From NCBI RefSeq assembly GCF_023278565.1, contig NC_064679.1:3410001-3474000 (forward strand): a stretch of 64,000 nucleotides of DNA, read 5' to 3'. Shown here one piece after another: positions 35,528 to 45,647 of the stretch. The notes under the pieces were generated by a model that did not search any database, was not told the DNA's origin, and saw only the letters and a list, made by a program, of their open reading frames with translations. The stretch's first letter is position 1. The number at the start of each line of letters is the position of its first letter. The position numbers and the translations under genes are program-made. This DNA comes from Colletotrichum lupini. Its lineage: Eukaryota; Ascomycota; Sordariomycetes; Glomerellales; Glomerellaceae.

Positions 35528-38500
35528 ATGCCGGGACGAGGCAGCGCCATGTCCAGTCCTTGGCGTGGTCGACCTCGCAGGAGTATCCTCCACGGAGGTT
35601 CCAGAGACCGGTCGAGAGGTAGCTCGCAGATGGGCTCGTGGGGAGGCCAACGAGGTGAATCATGGACTGGCTCGGATGTCAGCTCAAGAGGGAGCTCATA
35701 TACACCTCGTCGTTCGAGGGGATCTTCCACTCATGCATATCGAGGATCGCGCGGTAGTTCCAGTGTCGTTGGTCCGCACCACACCTCGCCCATTTTCTCG
35801 AGCCCTCGTCGTACCCGTGTACCATCACTTGAGGAGATTTCGCCATCTGCAGGACAATACATTGAAGATTCCGGATATCAAGATCACCTCGTAGACTCCG
35901 CGAATCGACTGACACTGCCGTCCAACAACTATTTCTTGCCCTCGATTGCTGCTGAAGTCGAATTCGGCAACCGTCAAATGCCCCTACCACTGTCAAGCAG
36001 CGAGTACGAGGCATCGTCACTCCTTGGCAGAGAAGGAATGGCTCAAGTCGAGCGGAGGAACGAGGTTCTTATGGCCATTTCCGTTCAAGTGAAAGGTGTC
36101 CTGGGTTGTGCCTATTATGATACAGACGAAAACAGCTTATTTCTTCTGCAGGATATGTCCTGCACTGCGCCGTTGCAGTTTGTCGAAATGCTCATGCTGC
36201 ACATTCAACCAACGACCGTCTTGCTACCCCTGAAAGTACCGGATGCGATTCTTCACTTCTTTGAGCAATATCAAAGTAATGTGGACCGAGGTCAGTCATT
36301 CCTTGAGATAGGGGCTGTGATTTTGGGCGCTCATGAATCATTCTCATAGGATCTGAAAGGGATAACTACATTCTCCGACTTCTAGGTTCAACTGAATTCA
36401 GCCACGCGGCTGCTATGGAGAGGTTAACGAATCTACCGATCGCCGCCTCGGAACATGCTCTGGTGACGAACACAGGATTCGGCCTCTCCAGTCGCAGCTT
36501 GCAGGGTCCCGGAGAGGAATGCCAAGATGTCAAAACGATGCGTCTCGGGTCTTTTGTAGATCTGGAGAGCGTTGCATCAGTAAGCTATGATGAAGAAAAT
36601 GCCATATTTGTCGAATGCAATTCTAACACATATAGATTGGCTGTGCCGGTGCCGTGCTGTGCGAGACTATACGACTTCAGAATGCTCAACGGGCAGCAGA
36701 AAATATAGAGAGAGCTTTCGAAGTGTCGCTGCGGATGTTTGCTTTGGCGGACTTCATGTTTGTAAACGCCGACACGCTCTCCTCCCTCCAAGTATTCCAA
36801 TCCGAATTACATCCGAGTAACCTGATCTCCGGCCCGGGAAAAGCAGTCTCCGGTTCGAAAGAAAGCCTATCTCTATTCGGCATCTTTCACCCGTTCGCTG
36901 GCACCCCTCAAGGCAAGGCACGGCTCAAACAACTCTTCTTACGCCCACTAGTCAACATCGACATGATCCGCGAGAGGCAAGCAACCATTGCGGTATTCCT
37001 GCAACCGGGGAACGAAGAGGCCTTTTCGAGCATATCTCAAGGACTACGAAAGGTCACAGATATCAAGAAAACTCTGGCTCAGTTGCAAAGAGGCGCAGCA
37101 GAATCTCCGGCTGGCTGGGCTTCAATCGAGCGTGGTGTTTAGTGGACACTTACTCGATTTTCGCTCCATGTGCTACGTCTCAGAGATGCCATACTTCAGC
37201 TGCGAAACTCCAATGGCCTTGTCATCATACAAAAGGTCAGCCATGGTAGCAACTTGTCTGACGAAGCGAGAGCTGACTCTATCAACCAGATGGTGCAGGT
37301 CGTCGCAGTGGACAAGTTGACGGCAATTATAGATTTGGTAGGAAAGGTTGTCGATTTCGAGGAAACCAAGGCAAACTCACGCATCGCTGTGAAATTACAC
37401 GTAAACACTGAACTCGATGAATTGAAGCAGACTTACCAAGGGCTAGAATCCCTGTTAAACGAGGTCAGCACAACATTGTCGTTGGAGCTCCCGACGTGGG
37501 CTCGCAAATTCGTCACAGGCTGTGTGTTTTGGCCGCAATTGGGCTTCCTCACTGTTGTCCCTTTACTCGAGGGCACTCAGGCAGGCTACGAAGGTCAAGG
37601 ACTGTCCGGTGACCATTGGGAGCAAAGATTCACGGCGAACGACAATGTATACTTCAAGAACAACCTCATGATGGACTTAGATGACCACTTCGGGGACACT
37701 TACAGCAGGATTGTTGGTTCGTGGCGAAGTCCTACTGACAAAATGATTACCTTGCTAAGATTTCTCTAGATCTCGAGGTTGATATCCTGCACGGTCTAGC
37801 CTGTAAGATCCTCGAACATGAGGCTACCCTCAGTCGCGTGTCCGATGTTTGCGGCGAACTTGACTGCCTTGTAGCCCTTGCTAGCGGAGCACTCAAATAT
37901 GGCTGGATATGTCCCACTATGACAGAAGACAACATTGTGTCAATCTACGGAGGACGTCACCCCCTTCAGGAACTGGTGGTGCCTGCATTCATCCCCAATG
38001 ATTGTATTCTTATCGGAGGCTCTGCCGATGAAGCAAAAACACCAACATCGATGCCAGACAACAATAACATTGGCATCAGCACTCTCATTATCACAGGGCC
38101 AAATCATTCGGGGAAAAGTGTATATGTCAAGCAGGTTGCCCTCATTGTTTACCTCGCCCATATTGGCAGCTTCGTGCCCGCTACCGGCGCGACGATTGGC
38201 CTCACGGACCAAATTCTAACACGTATCTCGACGCGGGAAAGCGTCTCGCAAGCGGAGAGTACATTTGGTACCGATTTGAGGCAGGTGGCCTTCCTGTTGA
38301 ATCGTGCTACCCGTCGAACACTCGTGGCAATCGACGAATTTGGCAAAGGGACGGCAGCTGATGATGGAGCTGGTTTGATGACTGCCCTCATTGACCACTT
38401 CAGCACGCTCGGTTTACAGTCCCCCAAAGTTCTGATCACAACGCATTATCATGAGATATTCGAAGGAGGTTATCTTCAAGAGCGACCAAGGCTATCGCTC

Positions 38501-38875
38501 GCGCACATGGAAGTCCGTCTTGGTATCGACGCGAACCAGATGGAGGACCAAGTGATTTTTCTTTACAGTCTAGTTCCCGGAAGGAGCACGTCAAGTTTCG
38601 GGAGCAGATGTGCAGCGTTGAATGGGATTGATACTGCAGTGGTCGAGCGAGCTGAGGCTATTGTACTGCTCCTCGCCCGAAATGAAGACCTTGGGGTGGT
38701 GTGTGCTAGATTAGATGCTACAGATGAGGCTCGACTTGAGGAGGCGGAGAACGTTGCCCGTCAGTTTCTTCGAATCTCCTTGGATGGCCCTGGAAATCCT
38801 CAGTCTAGAGGGCGAGGTACTTTGTCTACTCTGGGCATTTTGGAGAGTCTTCTCGTGCCGGCAATGGTTGAGTGA
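35528..38875 (+). CDS. msh5: Meiotic MutS homologue MSH5, interrupted by an in-frame TAG
   Basis: Msh5 pairs with Msh4 to form a sliding clamp that stabilises Holliday junctions and promotes meiotic crossovers. Exons are 35528-36290, 36350-36579, 36636-37716 and 37770-38875, with introns of 53-59 bp and 1060 codons in one consistent frame. The N-terminal 120 residues are Arg/Gly/Ser repeats. Then follow the MutS connector and core (KGVLGCAYYDTDENSLF; SKESLSLFGIF; GKVVDFEE), GGRHPLQELVVPAF before the ATPase, Walker A GPNHSGKS (about 801), STFGTDLRQV, and Walker B LVAIDEFGKGT (about 880). Codon 500 (37140-37142) is TAG, directly before WTLTRFSLHVLRLRDA, which continues the conserved core in the same frame. 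No normal intron removes it. The options are a true null allele, a sequencing error, readthrough or an atypical 90-nt intron (37053-37142). MSH5 is favoured over MSH4 by the core and GRHPL regions. Confidence 0.88.
37140..37142 (+). other. msh5: In-frame TAG inside MSH5
   Basis: The stop codon is at codon 500 of the spliced reading frame. Both sides of it encode recognisable MSH5 core sequence in the same frame, so it is a point interruption rather than a frameshift or a gene end. A truncated product would lack the whole ATPase domain. Confidence 0.75.
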
Positions 38876-39729
38876 AGTATCTGCGAGAAGTTGAGCTTTA
38901 TGAGCATGGGGGAAAGTACGAGAGGTCCTGGCGCGTTGCCGGATGACGACTGGCTTAGATGATGCGTGAAAGGGGAAGATTGCTGTTAAGTCTTAGATCC
39001 GGTAAAAAAATGAGACAATTGTTTGCTAAGTGGGTGATTCGAGTAGCTGATATCAAGACGGCATTTGAAAAAGGACCCCGGTATAGACGTTAGACCCAAG
39101 GTAACAAGAGACCGCAGACCCAATTGTCTTGCACTCGCACAACAGTTTCATCCGTGACCTCCCAGAAGACTCCATATGACTGATGTGATGCTATCGCTTA
39201 ACGATTGAAGTCCAAGGTGTCTGCTGTCACACGTTGGCAATGTTACTCGTGATCAGTACTACCACATTGAGAAACATGAACGCGAATAGAGGCAGCCGCA
39301 CGTCTCCAGTTATCATGTCACACACATGATATCTTTGATAAACCATGTCTTTTCTCAAGATGAATCGCTTCAACAAACGTTGGGCGCCTCCGATACCCCT
39401 GCTGCATAAATACGGGCTGAGTGTTGTTGTAACCTCAAATAGGCGCCGACGCATGTGCATATAGCCGCCGCGAACCAACATTGGCGGATCCTCTGCAGCG
39501 AATCAAGTGAGACAGTGTGAGCGAGTGGTTCGCCCTCCCACTCTCTGTTGCATGGGGTCACCGGCCAGCAAGGACATAAGATGTAGGGCTGAGGTATTCG
39601 TGCAGCTCTCTGCTGGCCAAGGCTGTCAGCTCAAGGCATCATCGCAGGCTTTAGCATCAAAAACAGTCTTTTCAGTCTCACATGCTCTGACTGATGGCTA
39701 TCCGCCAAAAAGTTCAATGGTCGTAGATC
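38876..39729. other. MSH5-CorA-like intergenic region
   Basis: Normal-composition DNA. Short minus-strand frames around 39227-39561 have no recognisable domain, and I see no RNA gene or repeat. Confidence 0.5.
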
Positions 39730-41666
39730 ATGGCGATACCATTCGCCGCCGCCGCCGCTGCTGCTGTCACGTTGGACGACAAGTTCCAGAATCTAGATGA
39801 TGAAGCCGTGTACACTCGCGTCAAGGCCGAGGCTGCCAACGACAAGGCTCTCAACTTTGTCGTCGAGTTCAACCTCCACGAGGCCTTCATCGCCTTCAAC
39901 CTGACCACTGATGATTTCGACCAGCTCGCCACCCGAAAGCGCAAAGACGACATGGTGCGATGGATCAATATCTGGTCACCGAGCATGCAGAAACCAGCCG
40001 TGGAACGCATCGGCGCCCAGTACGGGTTCTCCAAGAGACTTCTCGCCATCATGACGGCTCCGGCCTTGTCATTCATCAAGCAGCAGGCCAACGCGACGCA
40101 GGTGTCACCGCAAGGTAGCGATGTTGAGAAGGGGTCGTTGTCTGACGGCCTCGGACTTCCTCCACCAGGACAGACGCAGGCGCAAGTGTTGGAGGAGCTT
40201 CAGATCTACCAACTCGTGAAGGAGACGGTCAATTACACCTCCATTGACCAGGGGAATGACTGTGAGTTCTCGGACACCCCGATTCCAGAAGTACTGCCAG
40301 GAGATAGCTGATTATCGACCAGTCCTCTGCATCGGTGCTAACTGGTTGCACACCCGGCCACATTCTAAAGCCACCGAACATAGTCCAAGTCTGTTACCGC
40401 CCAGACACTGGTCATGGCTTGCCCTCAGCTCCGACTGTAAGTTTGCGACATGATCGTACGAATCGTCGTGCCGTGCTCATCACCGACATAGCCGTCGTGG
40501 TATCTTTCCACGAGACGCCATCGTCAGAATACCCCGAAGACGAAGAATGGTCCATGGCAGAACTCGTCAATACGAGATCCAACACCACCAGCGTTTTGTG
40601 CCAACTATCCAAGCACGGCGTAGAAGATTTCGAACGAAGGCTTCTCTCGCTGAAGCCGGTCAGGCAGGCGATGCCTCGCCAAGGACTCGGCAGCAACACT
40701 GCCTGCGAGGGCTCGAGTAATCTTTTCTATTATCTTTTCGAGGATTATTCATCGGCCCTGCCAGTTTTAAGAACTTCCAAGCAAGAGCTGAGTCGACTGG
40801 TAAGTCACGGGGACCGAGTCTTGACGACCATGACTTGTAATCGAAGATGGATACCTGCTGATACCAAGTTGCGTTGCAGAGCGATCAAATCTTGAAGCCG
40901 GTAGGTCACTGATGCCGTACCGGGAGCAGAGAACTGACTTTCAAGCAAGAGTCGAAGAACCAAGATTAAGACAGGGGAGATTATTGAATCACTACATACT
41001 CTGAGAAAGGAGCTCAGCCAACTCCAACACTTGTTTGAGGGTTATAAAAGCCTCATCAAGCGTATCTGTTGGTCGCCTCGGTCCCTAGATGCCTGTCACG
41101 AGGGTCAATGCGGACGCCTAGAGTTATCTGGAAATATGTTCGGCGAGGTAAATATATCGTCGTCAGCAAGAAGTCGCTTCGAGCGCCTTGGAGACAGACT
41201 GCAACTGTTGATGCTCAACACAATCCAAGAGTATCTAGACGAGCAAAACGCACTCTCGAACACGGTAGGTTTCCGGGAAACATGCTCGAGCCGAGTGTAT
41301 TGAATGTTTGCTGACGACGCTGCTAAACAGTATTTCAACCTCACGGCCCAAAGGGACTCGCAGGCGACTGCACGCCTGAGCAGGAGCGCTACCGTACTAG
41401 CCAAGCTGAGCGTCTTCTTTCTCCCCATAACATTCATGACCAGCTATTTCTCTGTAGAGATACCCGATCTGGTGGAACACTACACCCCCAAGATGTACTG
41501 GGTCTGTTTTGCCGTGATTGCCGGAATCTCCTTCATTAGTCTTTTCTTTTTCAGTCGCATGATTGAGATCCTCAGCGATGTGCTCGAGGCTTGGGCCCAC
41601 ACCGCGGTGCGAAGCACCCGGCGTTTTGTTGGACTACGTGTACAAGATGATAGAGACGAACATTAA
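39730..41666 (+). CDS. CorA-like membrane transporter lacking the GMN motif
   Basis: This belongs to the large fungal family of CorA-like proteins annotated as Mg2+ transporters. The inferred exons are 39730-40261, 40384-40799, 40880-40900, 40950-41264 and 41331-41666, for 539 residues. The first junction is the least certain; the 21-nt third exon (SDQILKP) is inferred from flanking splice signals and frame. The N-terminal part is soluble and mixed alpha/beta. The region from about 330 on is helical (TGEIIESLHTLRKELSQLQH and SARSRFERLGDRLQLLMLNT). Two hydrophobic helices lie near the C-terminus: AKLSVFFLPITFMTSYF and MYWVCFAVIAGISFISLFFF. The position of the canonical Gly-Met-Asn pore signature reads SYFSVEI, so Mg2+ selectivity cannot be assumed. 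The poly-Ala run at residues 6-12 is a GCC/GCT repeat. Confidence 0.8.
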
Positions 41667-41872
41667 TCAAGATGTCGGGGCGCCGCATTCAATAGTCAAG
41701 TGATGTACTGCAAAGAATCGGGGTATTCCCTGTCCATCTCATCTAAGCGGATAATGAGCAAGAAAACAAACAACGCAACACAATCGGAACTCCACGAGTC
41801 GTTTCTCTACGTGAACAACTTTGTTCCCACGTTGATCCAACTGCTTGCACTGATAATCGTCTGATTTGCCCT

Positions 41873-42668
41873 TCATCGCATGGCACCGAACACGGCGATC
41901 CCTAAGCCCGCCGCGAGTTTGGCCACGCATGCCGCTGTCGGACGTGCTGCGGCGTTGATGACGACGCCATTCACCGTGGTTGATTGAGCACACTGGTCAT
42001 TGTTCAAGCCGTAGCATGCTTGGGAGCTAAGACTGGAACATATAGGTGTTGCCGATGTTCCAACGTCCGGCCGGGTTGCGGCGACGGTGGTTCCACCCCC
42101 GCCAGGAACAATCACAGTAACGCCGAAGCCCGCATTGCCGTCTAATTGAGTGACGCAACTTTGGTAATTTCGGGAACATTGGCTGAGGGCCGATGAACAC
42201 TCGCCGCGATCGAGCGATGTCGCTATGTATGGGAATGGGAAGTAGGCATTGGGGACGTATGAAACTGCCGTAGCAGTCGGTACTGTCGTCGGAGCCGTGC
42301 CGGTACAAACAGCTCTAAAATGTGCGACTCCAAATTAGCCGGGCTTTGTCTCGTAACGAAGTAATGCCGGAGGTTCAGTCATACCCAGAGGGACAGCAAG
42401 CTGGCCGGTTATTATCGTCCAGTTCGCACACTTGTCCCGTGGCGCAACATATTCCATCAAATGTCGCGCCTAGTGAATCCGAACATTTGGATGTGCCAGC
42501 CGGGCAATCTTGACGTCTAAATAATTGCAACGGCGCACCGCCTAGCACGTAGGCGGCGGTGGGAACCATAGCCTTGGTGTCAGTTGAAGTCGGAGTTGGG
42601 CTCAGGGCGAAAACCATTTCTGTGGTCCCCAGTATTGCCAGTCGCGTTGTCCATCGTGATAACCTCAT
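41873..42668 (-). CDS. Cysteine-rich secreted, probably GPI-anchored protein
   Basis: This is a cell-surface protein of unknown function. On the minus strand, exons are 42668-42385 and 42314-41873, with a 70-bp intron, giving 241 residues. The N-terminus (MRLSRWTTRLAILGTTEMVFA) fits a signal peptide. A Cys-rich segment follows: CPAGTSKC, GICCATGQVCE and CCPSGAVCTG, a pattern common in fungal GPI-type wall proteins. A second Cys-containing module (ECSSALSQCSRNYQSCV; PICSSLSSQACYGL) comes before Ser/Thr-rich linker sequence. The C-terminus ends in a short hydrophobic tail (AACVAKLAAGLGIAVFGAMR), compatible with a GPI attachment signal. The splice junction joins two halves of the CCPSGAVC motif, which supports it. 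There is no catalytic motif. Confidence 0.82.
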
Positions 42669-43355
42669 AATTTCGTGGATTATAATGGGCCAGGCCCGGA
42701 TCGTAGTTGACGTAGCCTTCCTGTTTCCTCGCCCTAGCCGTGCGGAAGTGGAGGAGTGTCTGTTGCTGCCTTTTGTGATAGATAAGCCGGGTGTCTCCTC
42801 GATCCAGGAGTGAATAGTCAGTTATCCGTCCCGGATGGCATCGGGCAGTTGTCTCACAAGCTGGCTACGAATTCGGTGTGGTTGTGGGAAGTGTGGAGGA
42901 TAGATGGACCGGAGAGCTAATACAGTAGTACTTGTATGTCGCTCTTAAGCTGCTCCAACAGGAGGATTACACGAGTGTCAAAGCCTGCCCGCTGTCAATC
43001 TGCTGGGTACCAGCCACAGCCAAGGCTTTCGCCCAATTTCTCGTCCCTGCACTCGAACTACTGTGAGGAAGTAAGGTGAGCTGTCCAACCCCGCCCTCGT
43101 TGGTTTGGTGAGGTGGGTTGCATGCATGCAAATTCCCTCGGACTACCCAGGCCAAAAGGACCGCCAGGGTGGGTGAGGTGGCTGGGTATCTGAGCTTCGC
43201 AGGGTGAGGGGGTAGGAAGACGCCAATGAGGGTTGCAATCGCATGATGTCATTGGGCGAAGGACAGTTGGCAGAGCAACCCCGGCCTCAGTCCCTCGGGC
43301 CCTGGTCTTGATGCACAGAGCAAGCTTTGCACGCAGCACAGCACCCTCGTCGCGA
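42669..43355. other. Intergenic region between two minus-strand genes
   Basis: This should contain the promoter of the Cys-rich protein gene and the 3' region of the next minus-strand gene. No further gene or repeat is recognised. Confidence 0.5.
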
Positions 43356-44390
43356 TTAACGGCCTCGAACATGGGCCAGAATCTGTCTGAGCCGTTGAAG
43401 TGCCTGCATCTCGCCGGGGCCTGTCGTAGCTTCTGTCCCATCTCCGCGCGCCCCTTCAATTTCTTGGTGCGCTTGTCGGGCGAGGGACCCGAGGTCACCC
43501 CAAACTTCGTCCGTGTAGCTCGTAAGCACATCGTTCCAGCTTTCCATCCACATGGCTCTGGCTTGTTGCACATCTGCGACGCCAAAATGCTGCAATAATT
43601 CGCTGGGATCGTCTCCATTCAGAAAATGGGGCTGGAAGTCGAGGAGGGAGGTCCAGTTGGAGGCAGTTCTTCCATGGGCATCGTCGAAAAGGGCTCTTTT
43701 TAGCGACAATTCTTCTTCTGGGGATATATACGTCTGCAGGTCGTCATCATTCACGTCAAACCCATCCAACTCGAGAGAGTTTAGTAGATCAACAACGCCT
43801 AGGCCGTCGTTGGCCTCTTGTATCTGGAAATCGGACTTGATGCCTGATGAGAGAGGCATGTGTTGAGTGTGTTCGCTGACAAGGACGATCCCAGAGTTGC
43901 TTTCCTGAACCTCGGCTGATCTCTGAGGCTGAGAGGGGTCATCGAGAACCGCTTGAGCTTGAGCATCCATGAAGTCTTCATACTGCTGTCCACCAGCGGT
44001 GGATAGACCTGTTGCCGAACCAAAGCCCGTGGCGGTGCCGGGGTTCGCGCTGCTTAGACTGCGATACGTAGCAGTATCTCGGTGGCTTCCGGAGCCCTGG
44101 GCAGAGTAGGAGGAAGTTCCGGGTGAAACTTTCGCTCCCGTCGTTCCGTTACGGATGGTTTCGGTGGCAGAGGAAGCTGTCAGAGCGCTGCGAGAAAGGC
44201 TGGCCGCAGATGCCGTGAGGCGGGATGCAAATGAGGAGTTGGGCGGTGTATTTCGGTCACCTTGCTGATGTAGAGCTGTGCCATCATCAGGCGCCGTTTG
44301 GACATCGGAGGGAGGGACGGTGGAAGCTTCTTTGCCCTTGCCCTTGTCTGAAGGACTGGAGACGGCATCGCGACTATTTTGCTCGACCAT
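43356..44390 (-). CDS. Hypothetical protein, acidic with Trp-rich C-terminal half
   Basis: This is a single uninterrupted exon of 344 residues. ATG 44390 has a good context (AGCATGG). The N-terminal 150 residues are low-complexity Ser/Thr/Ala/Gly and look disordered. The C-terminal half looks folded: DLLNSLELDGFDVNDDDLQT, SPEEELSLKRALFDDA, NWTSLLDFQPHFLNGDDPSE, QARAMWMESWNDVLTSYTDE and VWGDLGSLARQAHQEI, ending ALQRLRQILAHVRGR. There is no signal peptide, membrane segment or domain I can name. Its regular codon composition and structured C-terminus argue for a real gene. It ends about 690 bp from the 5' end of the GPI-type gene on the same strand. Confidence 0.75.
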   Translation of the reverse strand: MVEQNSRDAVSSPSDKGKGKEASTVPPSDVQTAPDDGTALHQQGDRNTPPNSSFASRLTASAASLSRSALTASSATETIRNGTTGAKVSPGTSSYSAQGSGSHRDTATYRSLSSANPGTATGFGSATGLSTAGGQQYEDFMDAQAQAVLDDPSQPQRSAEVQESNSGIVLVSEHTQHMPLSSGIKSDFQIQEANDGLGVVDLLNSLELDGFDVNDDDLQTYISPEEELSLKRALFDDAHGRTASNWTSLLDFQPHFLNGDDPSELLQHFGVADVQQARAMWMESWNDVLTSYTDEVWGDLGSLARQAHQEIEGARGDGTEATTGPGEMQALQRLRQILAHVRGR

Positions 44391-45024
44391 GCTGATAGGA
44401 GTGAAGAAGAGGTGTGTAGTGGGCGCTTGGGGGTTCAGAATGGCAACTTGGGCTCAGCGAGACAAGAGGTTGGTGACATGATATTGCAAGTGCGAGATGA
44501 GGGGGATCTAAATGTCTGGTATGTATTCGTGTGTTACACAGAGACCGAGGTTCATGCCTGCCGTGGGCTTCTTGTGTCGTTGATGTGCCGGCCATGGGCC
44601 GTAGCTAAGGTAGGTAGGTACCTTGAGCTTGTAGAACGGATAAGGTAAGGTAACCTAGGTAAGGTAGGTACGAAGTACCGTGATTAGGTGTATTCTTTGC
44701 GTTCCAGGTGATAAACGGTACCTAGGGTACCTACCAACAGTAAGGTAATGGGCACCAAGTGTGCGAATTGACCCGGAAGCAGTTGACGTCTCTTCGGCAA
44801 TCTCCATTCGGCCGGGCTCTTTGGCTGCACATGTGAGCCCCGTTTATGAGTTGCGTACGGAGTACTGTACCCCAACGCAGCTGGCAGCTTCAAGCTTCTA
44901 CTAGGTAGATATTCACCATTCCACTTACGTAGTCGTGGGACGCAAGTGGGGGAAGCACGGGGCGGGGAATCAGAATCACAGTCAAGAGGGGCGTCTTGAA
45001 CCCCTCAATACCTCGTCGGGGCAA
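44391..45024. other. Intergenic region with TACCTAGGTA-type palindromes
   Basis: Between the hypothetical gene's start and the tRNA. It contains dense copies of GGTAGGTACC, AAGGTAACCTAGGTAAGG and GGTACCTAGGGTACC words at about 44605-44735. No gene is supported. Confidence 0.6.
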
Positions 45025-45122
45025 GGCAACATGGCCGAGTGGTCCAAGGCGATAGACTTGAATTATATATTGTTCTACATCTATTATCTTCGGATGCGCA
45101 GGTTCGAACCCTGCTGTTGTCG
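45025..45122 (+). tRNA. tRNA-Ser(UGA) with a 16-nt intron
   Basis: The full cloverleaf can be folded by eye. The acceptor stem GGCAACA (45025-45031) pairs with TGTTGTC (45115-45121) with one G-U pair; the discriminator is G (45122), as in serine tRNAs. The D arm carries the A box TGGCCGAGTGG. The anticodon stem is ATAGA/TCTAT (45052-45056 and 45080-45084), with anticodon TGA at 45059-45061. An intron at 45063-45078 lies one base 3' of the anticodon, the standard position. A short class II variable arm (ATC-TTCG-GAT) follows, then the T arm GCAGGTTCGAACCCTGC with a perfect B box. A five-T run follows directly. The mature RNA reads UCA codons and, by wobble, other UCN codons. Confidence 0.95.
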
Positions 45123-45124
45123 AC

Positions 45125-45129
45125 TTTTT
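45125..45129 (+). terminator. RNA polymerase III terminator of tRNA-Ser
   Basis: A run of five T two bases after the tRNA discriminator base, the usual Pol III termination signal. Confidence 0.9.
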
Positions 45130-45647
45130 GATTCACGACCTACTGAATCATTTCTGTGCCCCTCTCTGTGTCATTTGAGGGACTTGCCCGTGAATGTTGA
45201 GTGATACTTACGCTTTTGTCAAGATTATTTATGTAAGCTACTCTACCTAGCTATCGTTCCGTACATGGGACATACATCGATAGCGGCACATTACGGATAA
45301 GTAGGTATCCGTACTTACTTACTTTACTTACCCTACTCCGTACTGGGCGAACCTAGGTATGCCTCCAACCCAATCGTGCCACCCACCTCAGACTAAGTAA
45401 GGTAAGGTAGGTACTCTGCCCCTCCCCGGTCCCGTCAACAACTGTCTACTGAATTCCAGGTCGACCTTGGGTAGGTAGGGAGTACTCCTTGGCGCGTAGG
45501 TACTTCGATATCCAATCGTGATTCCCGCTGGATTCCTATGTTGACCCTCATCCCGCCCGCTCTCATGGCAGCAGCCACAAATCGGAGCTCGTTAGGTTGG
45601 GTACGATAATAACCAATATAGGTACCTTACTTTACCCAAGGCACCTA
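45130..45647. other. Intergenic region dense in TACC/GGTA words
   Basis: This stretch separates the tRNA from the transposon. It holds many TACTTACTTACTTTACTTACC, AAGGTAAGGTAGGTAC and TAGGTAGGGAG-like words (about 45235-45660) and no gene. It ends with the TA (45646-45647) bordering the element. Confidence 0.6.

Noticed and set aside
42315..42384. Separate ends for the two halves of the GPI-type gene
   Set aside because: The halves join in phase through a GTATGA donor and TTTAG acceptor and complete a conserved CCPSGAVC motif, so they are one gene.
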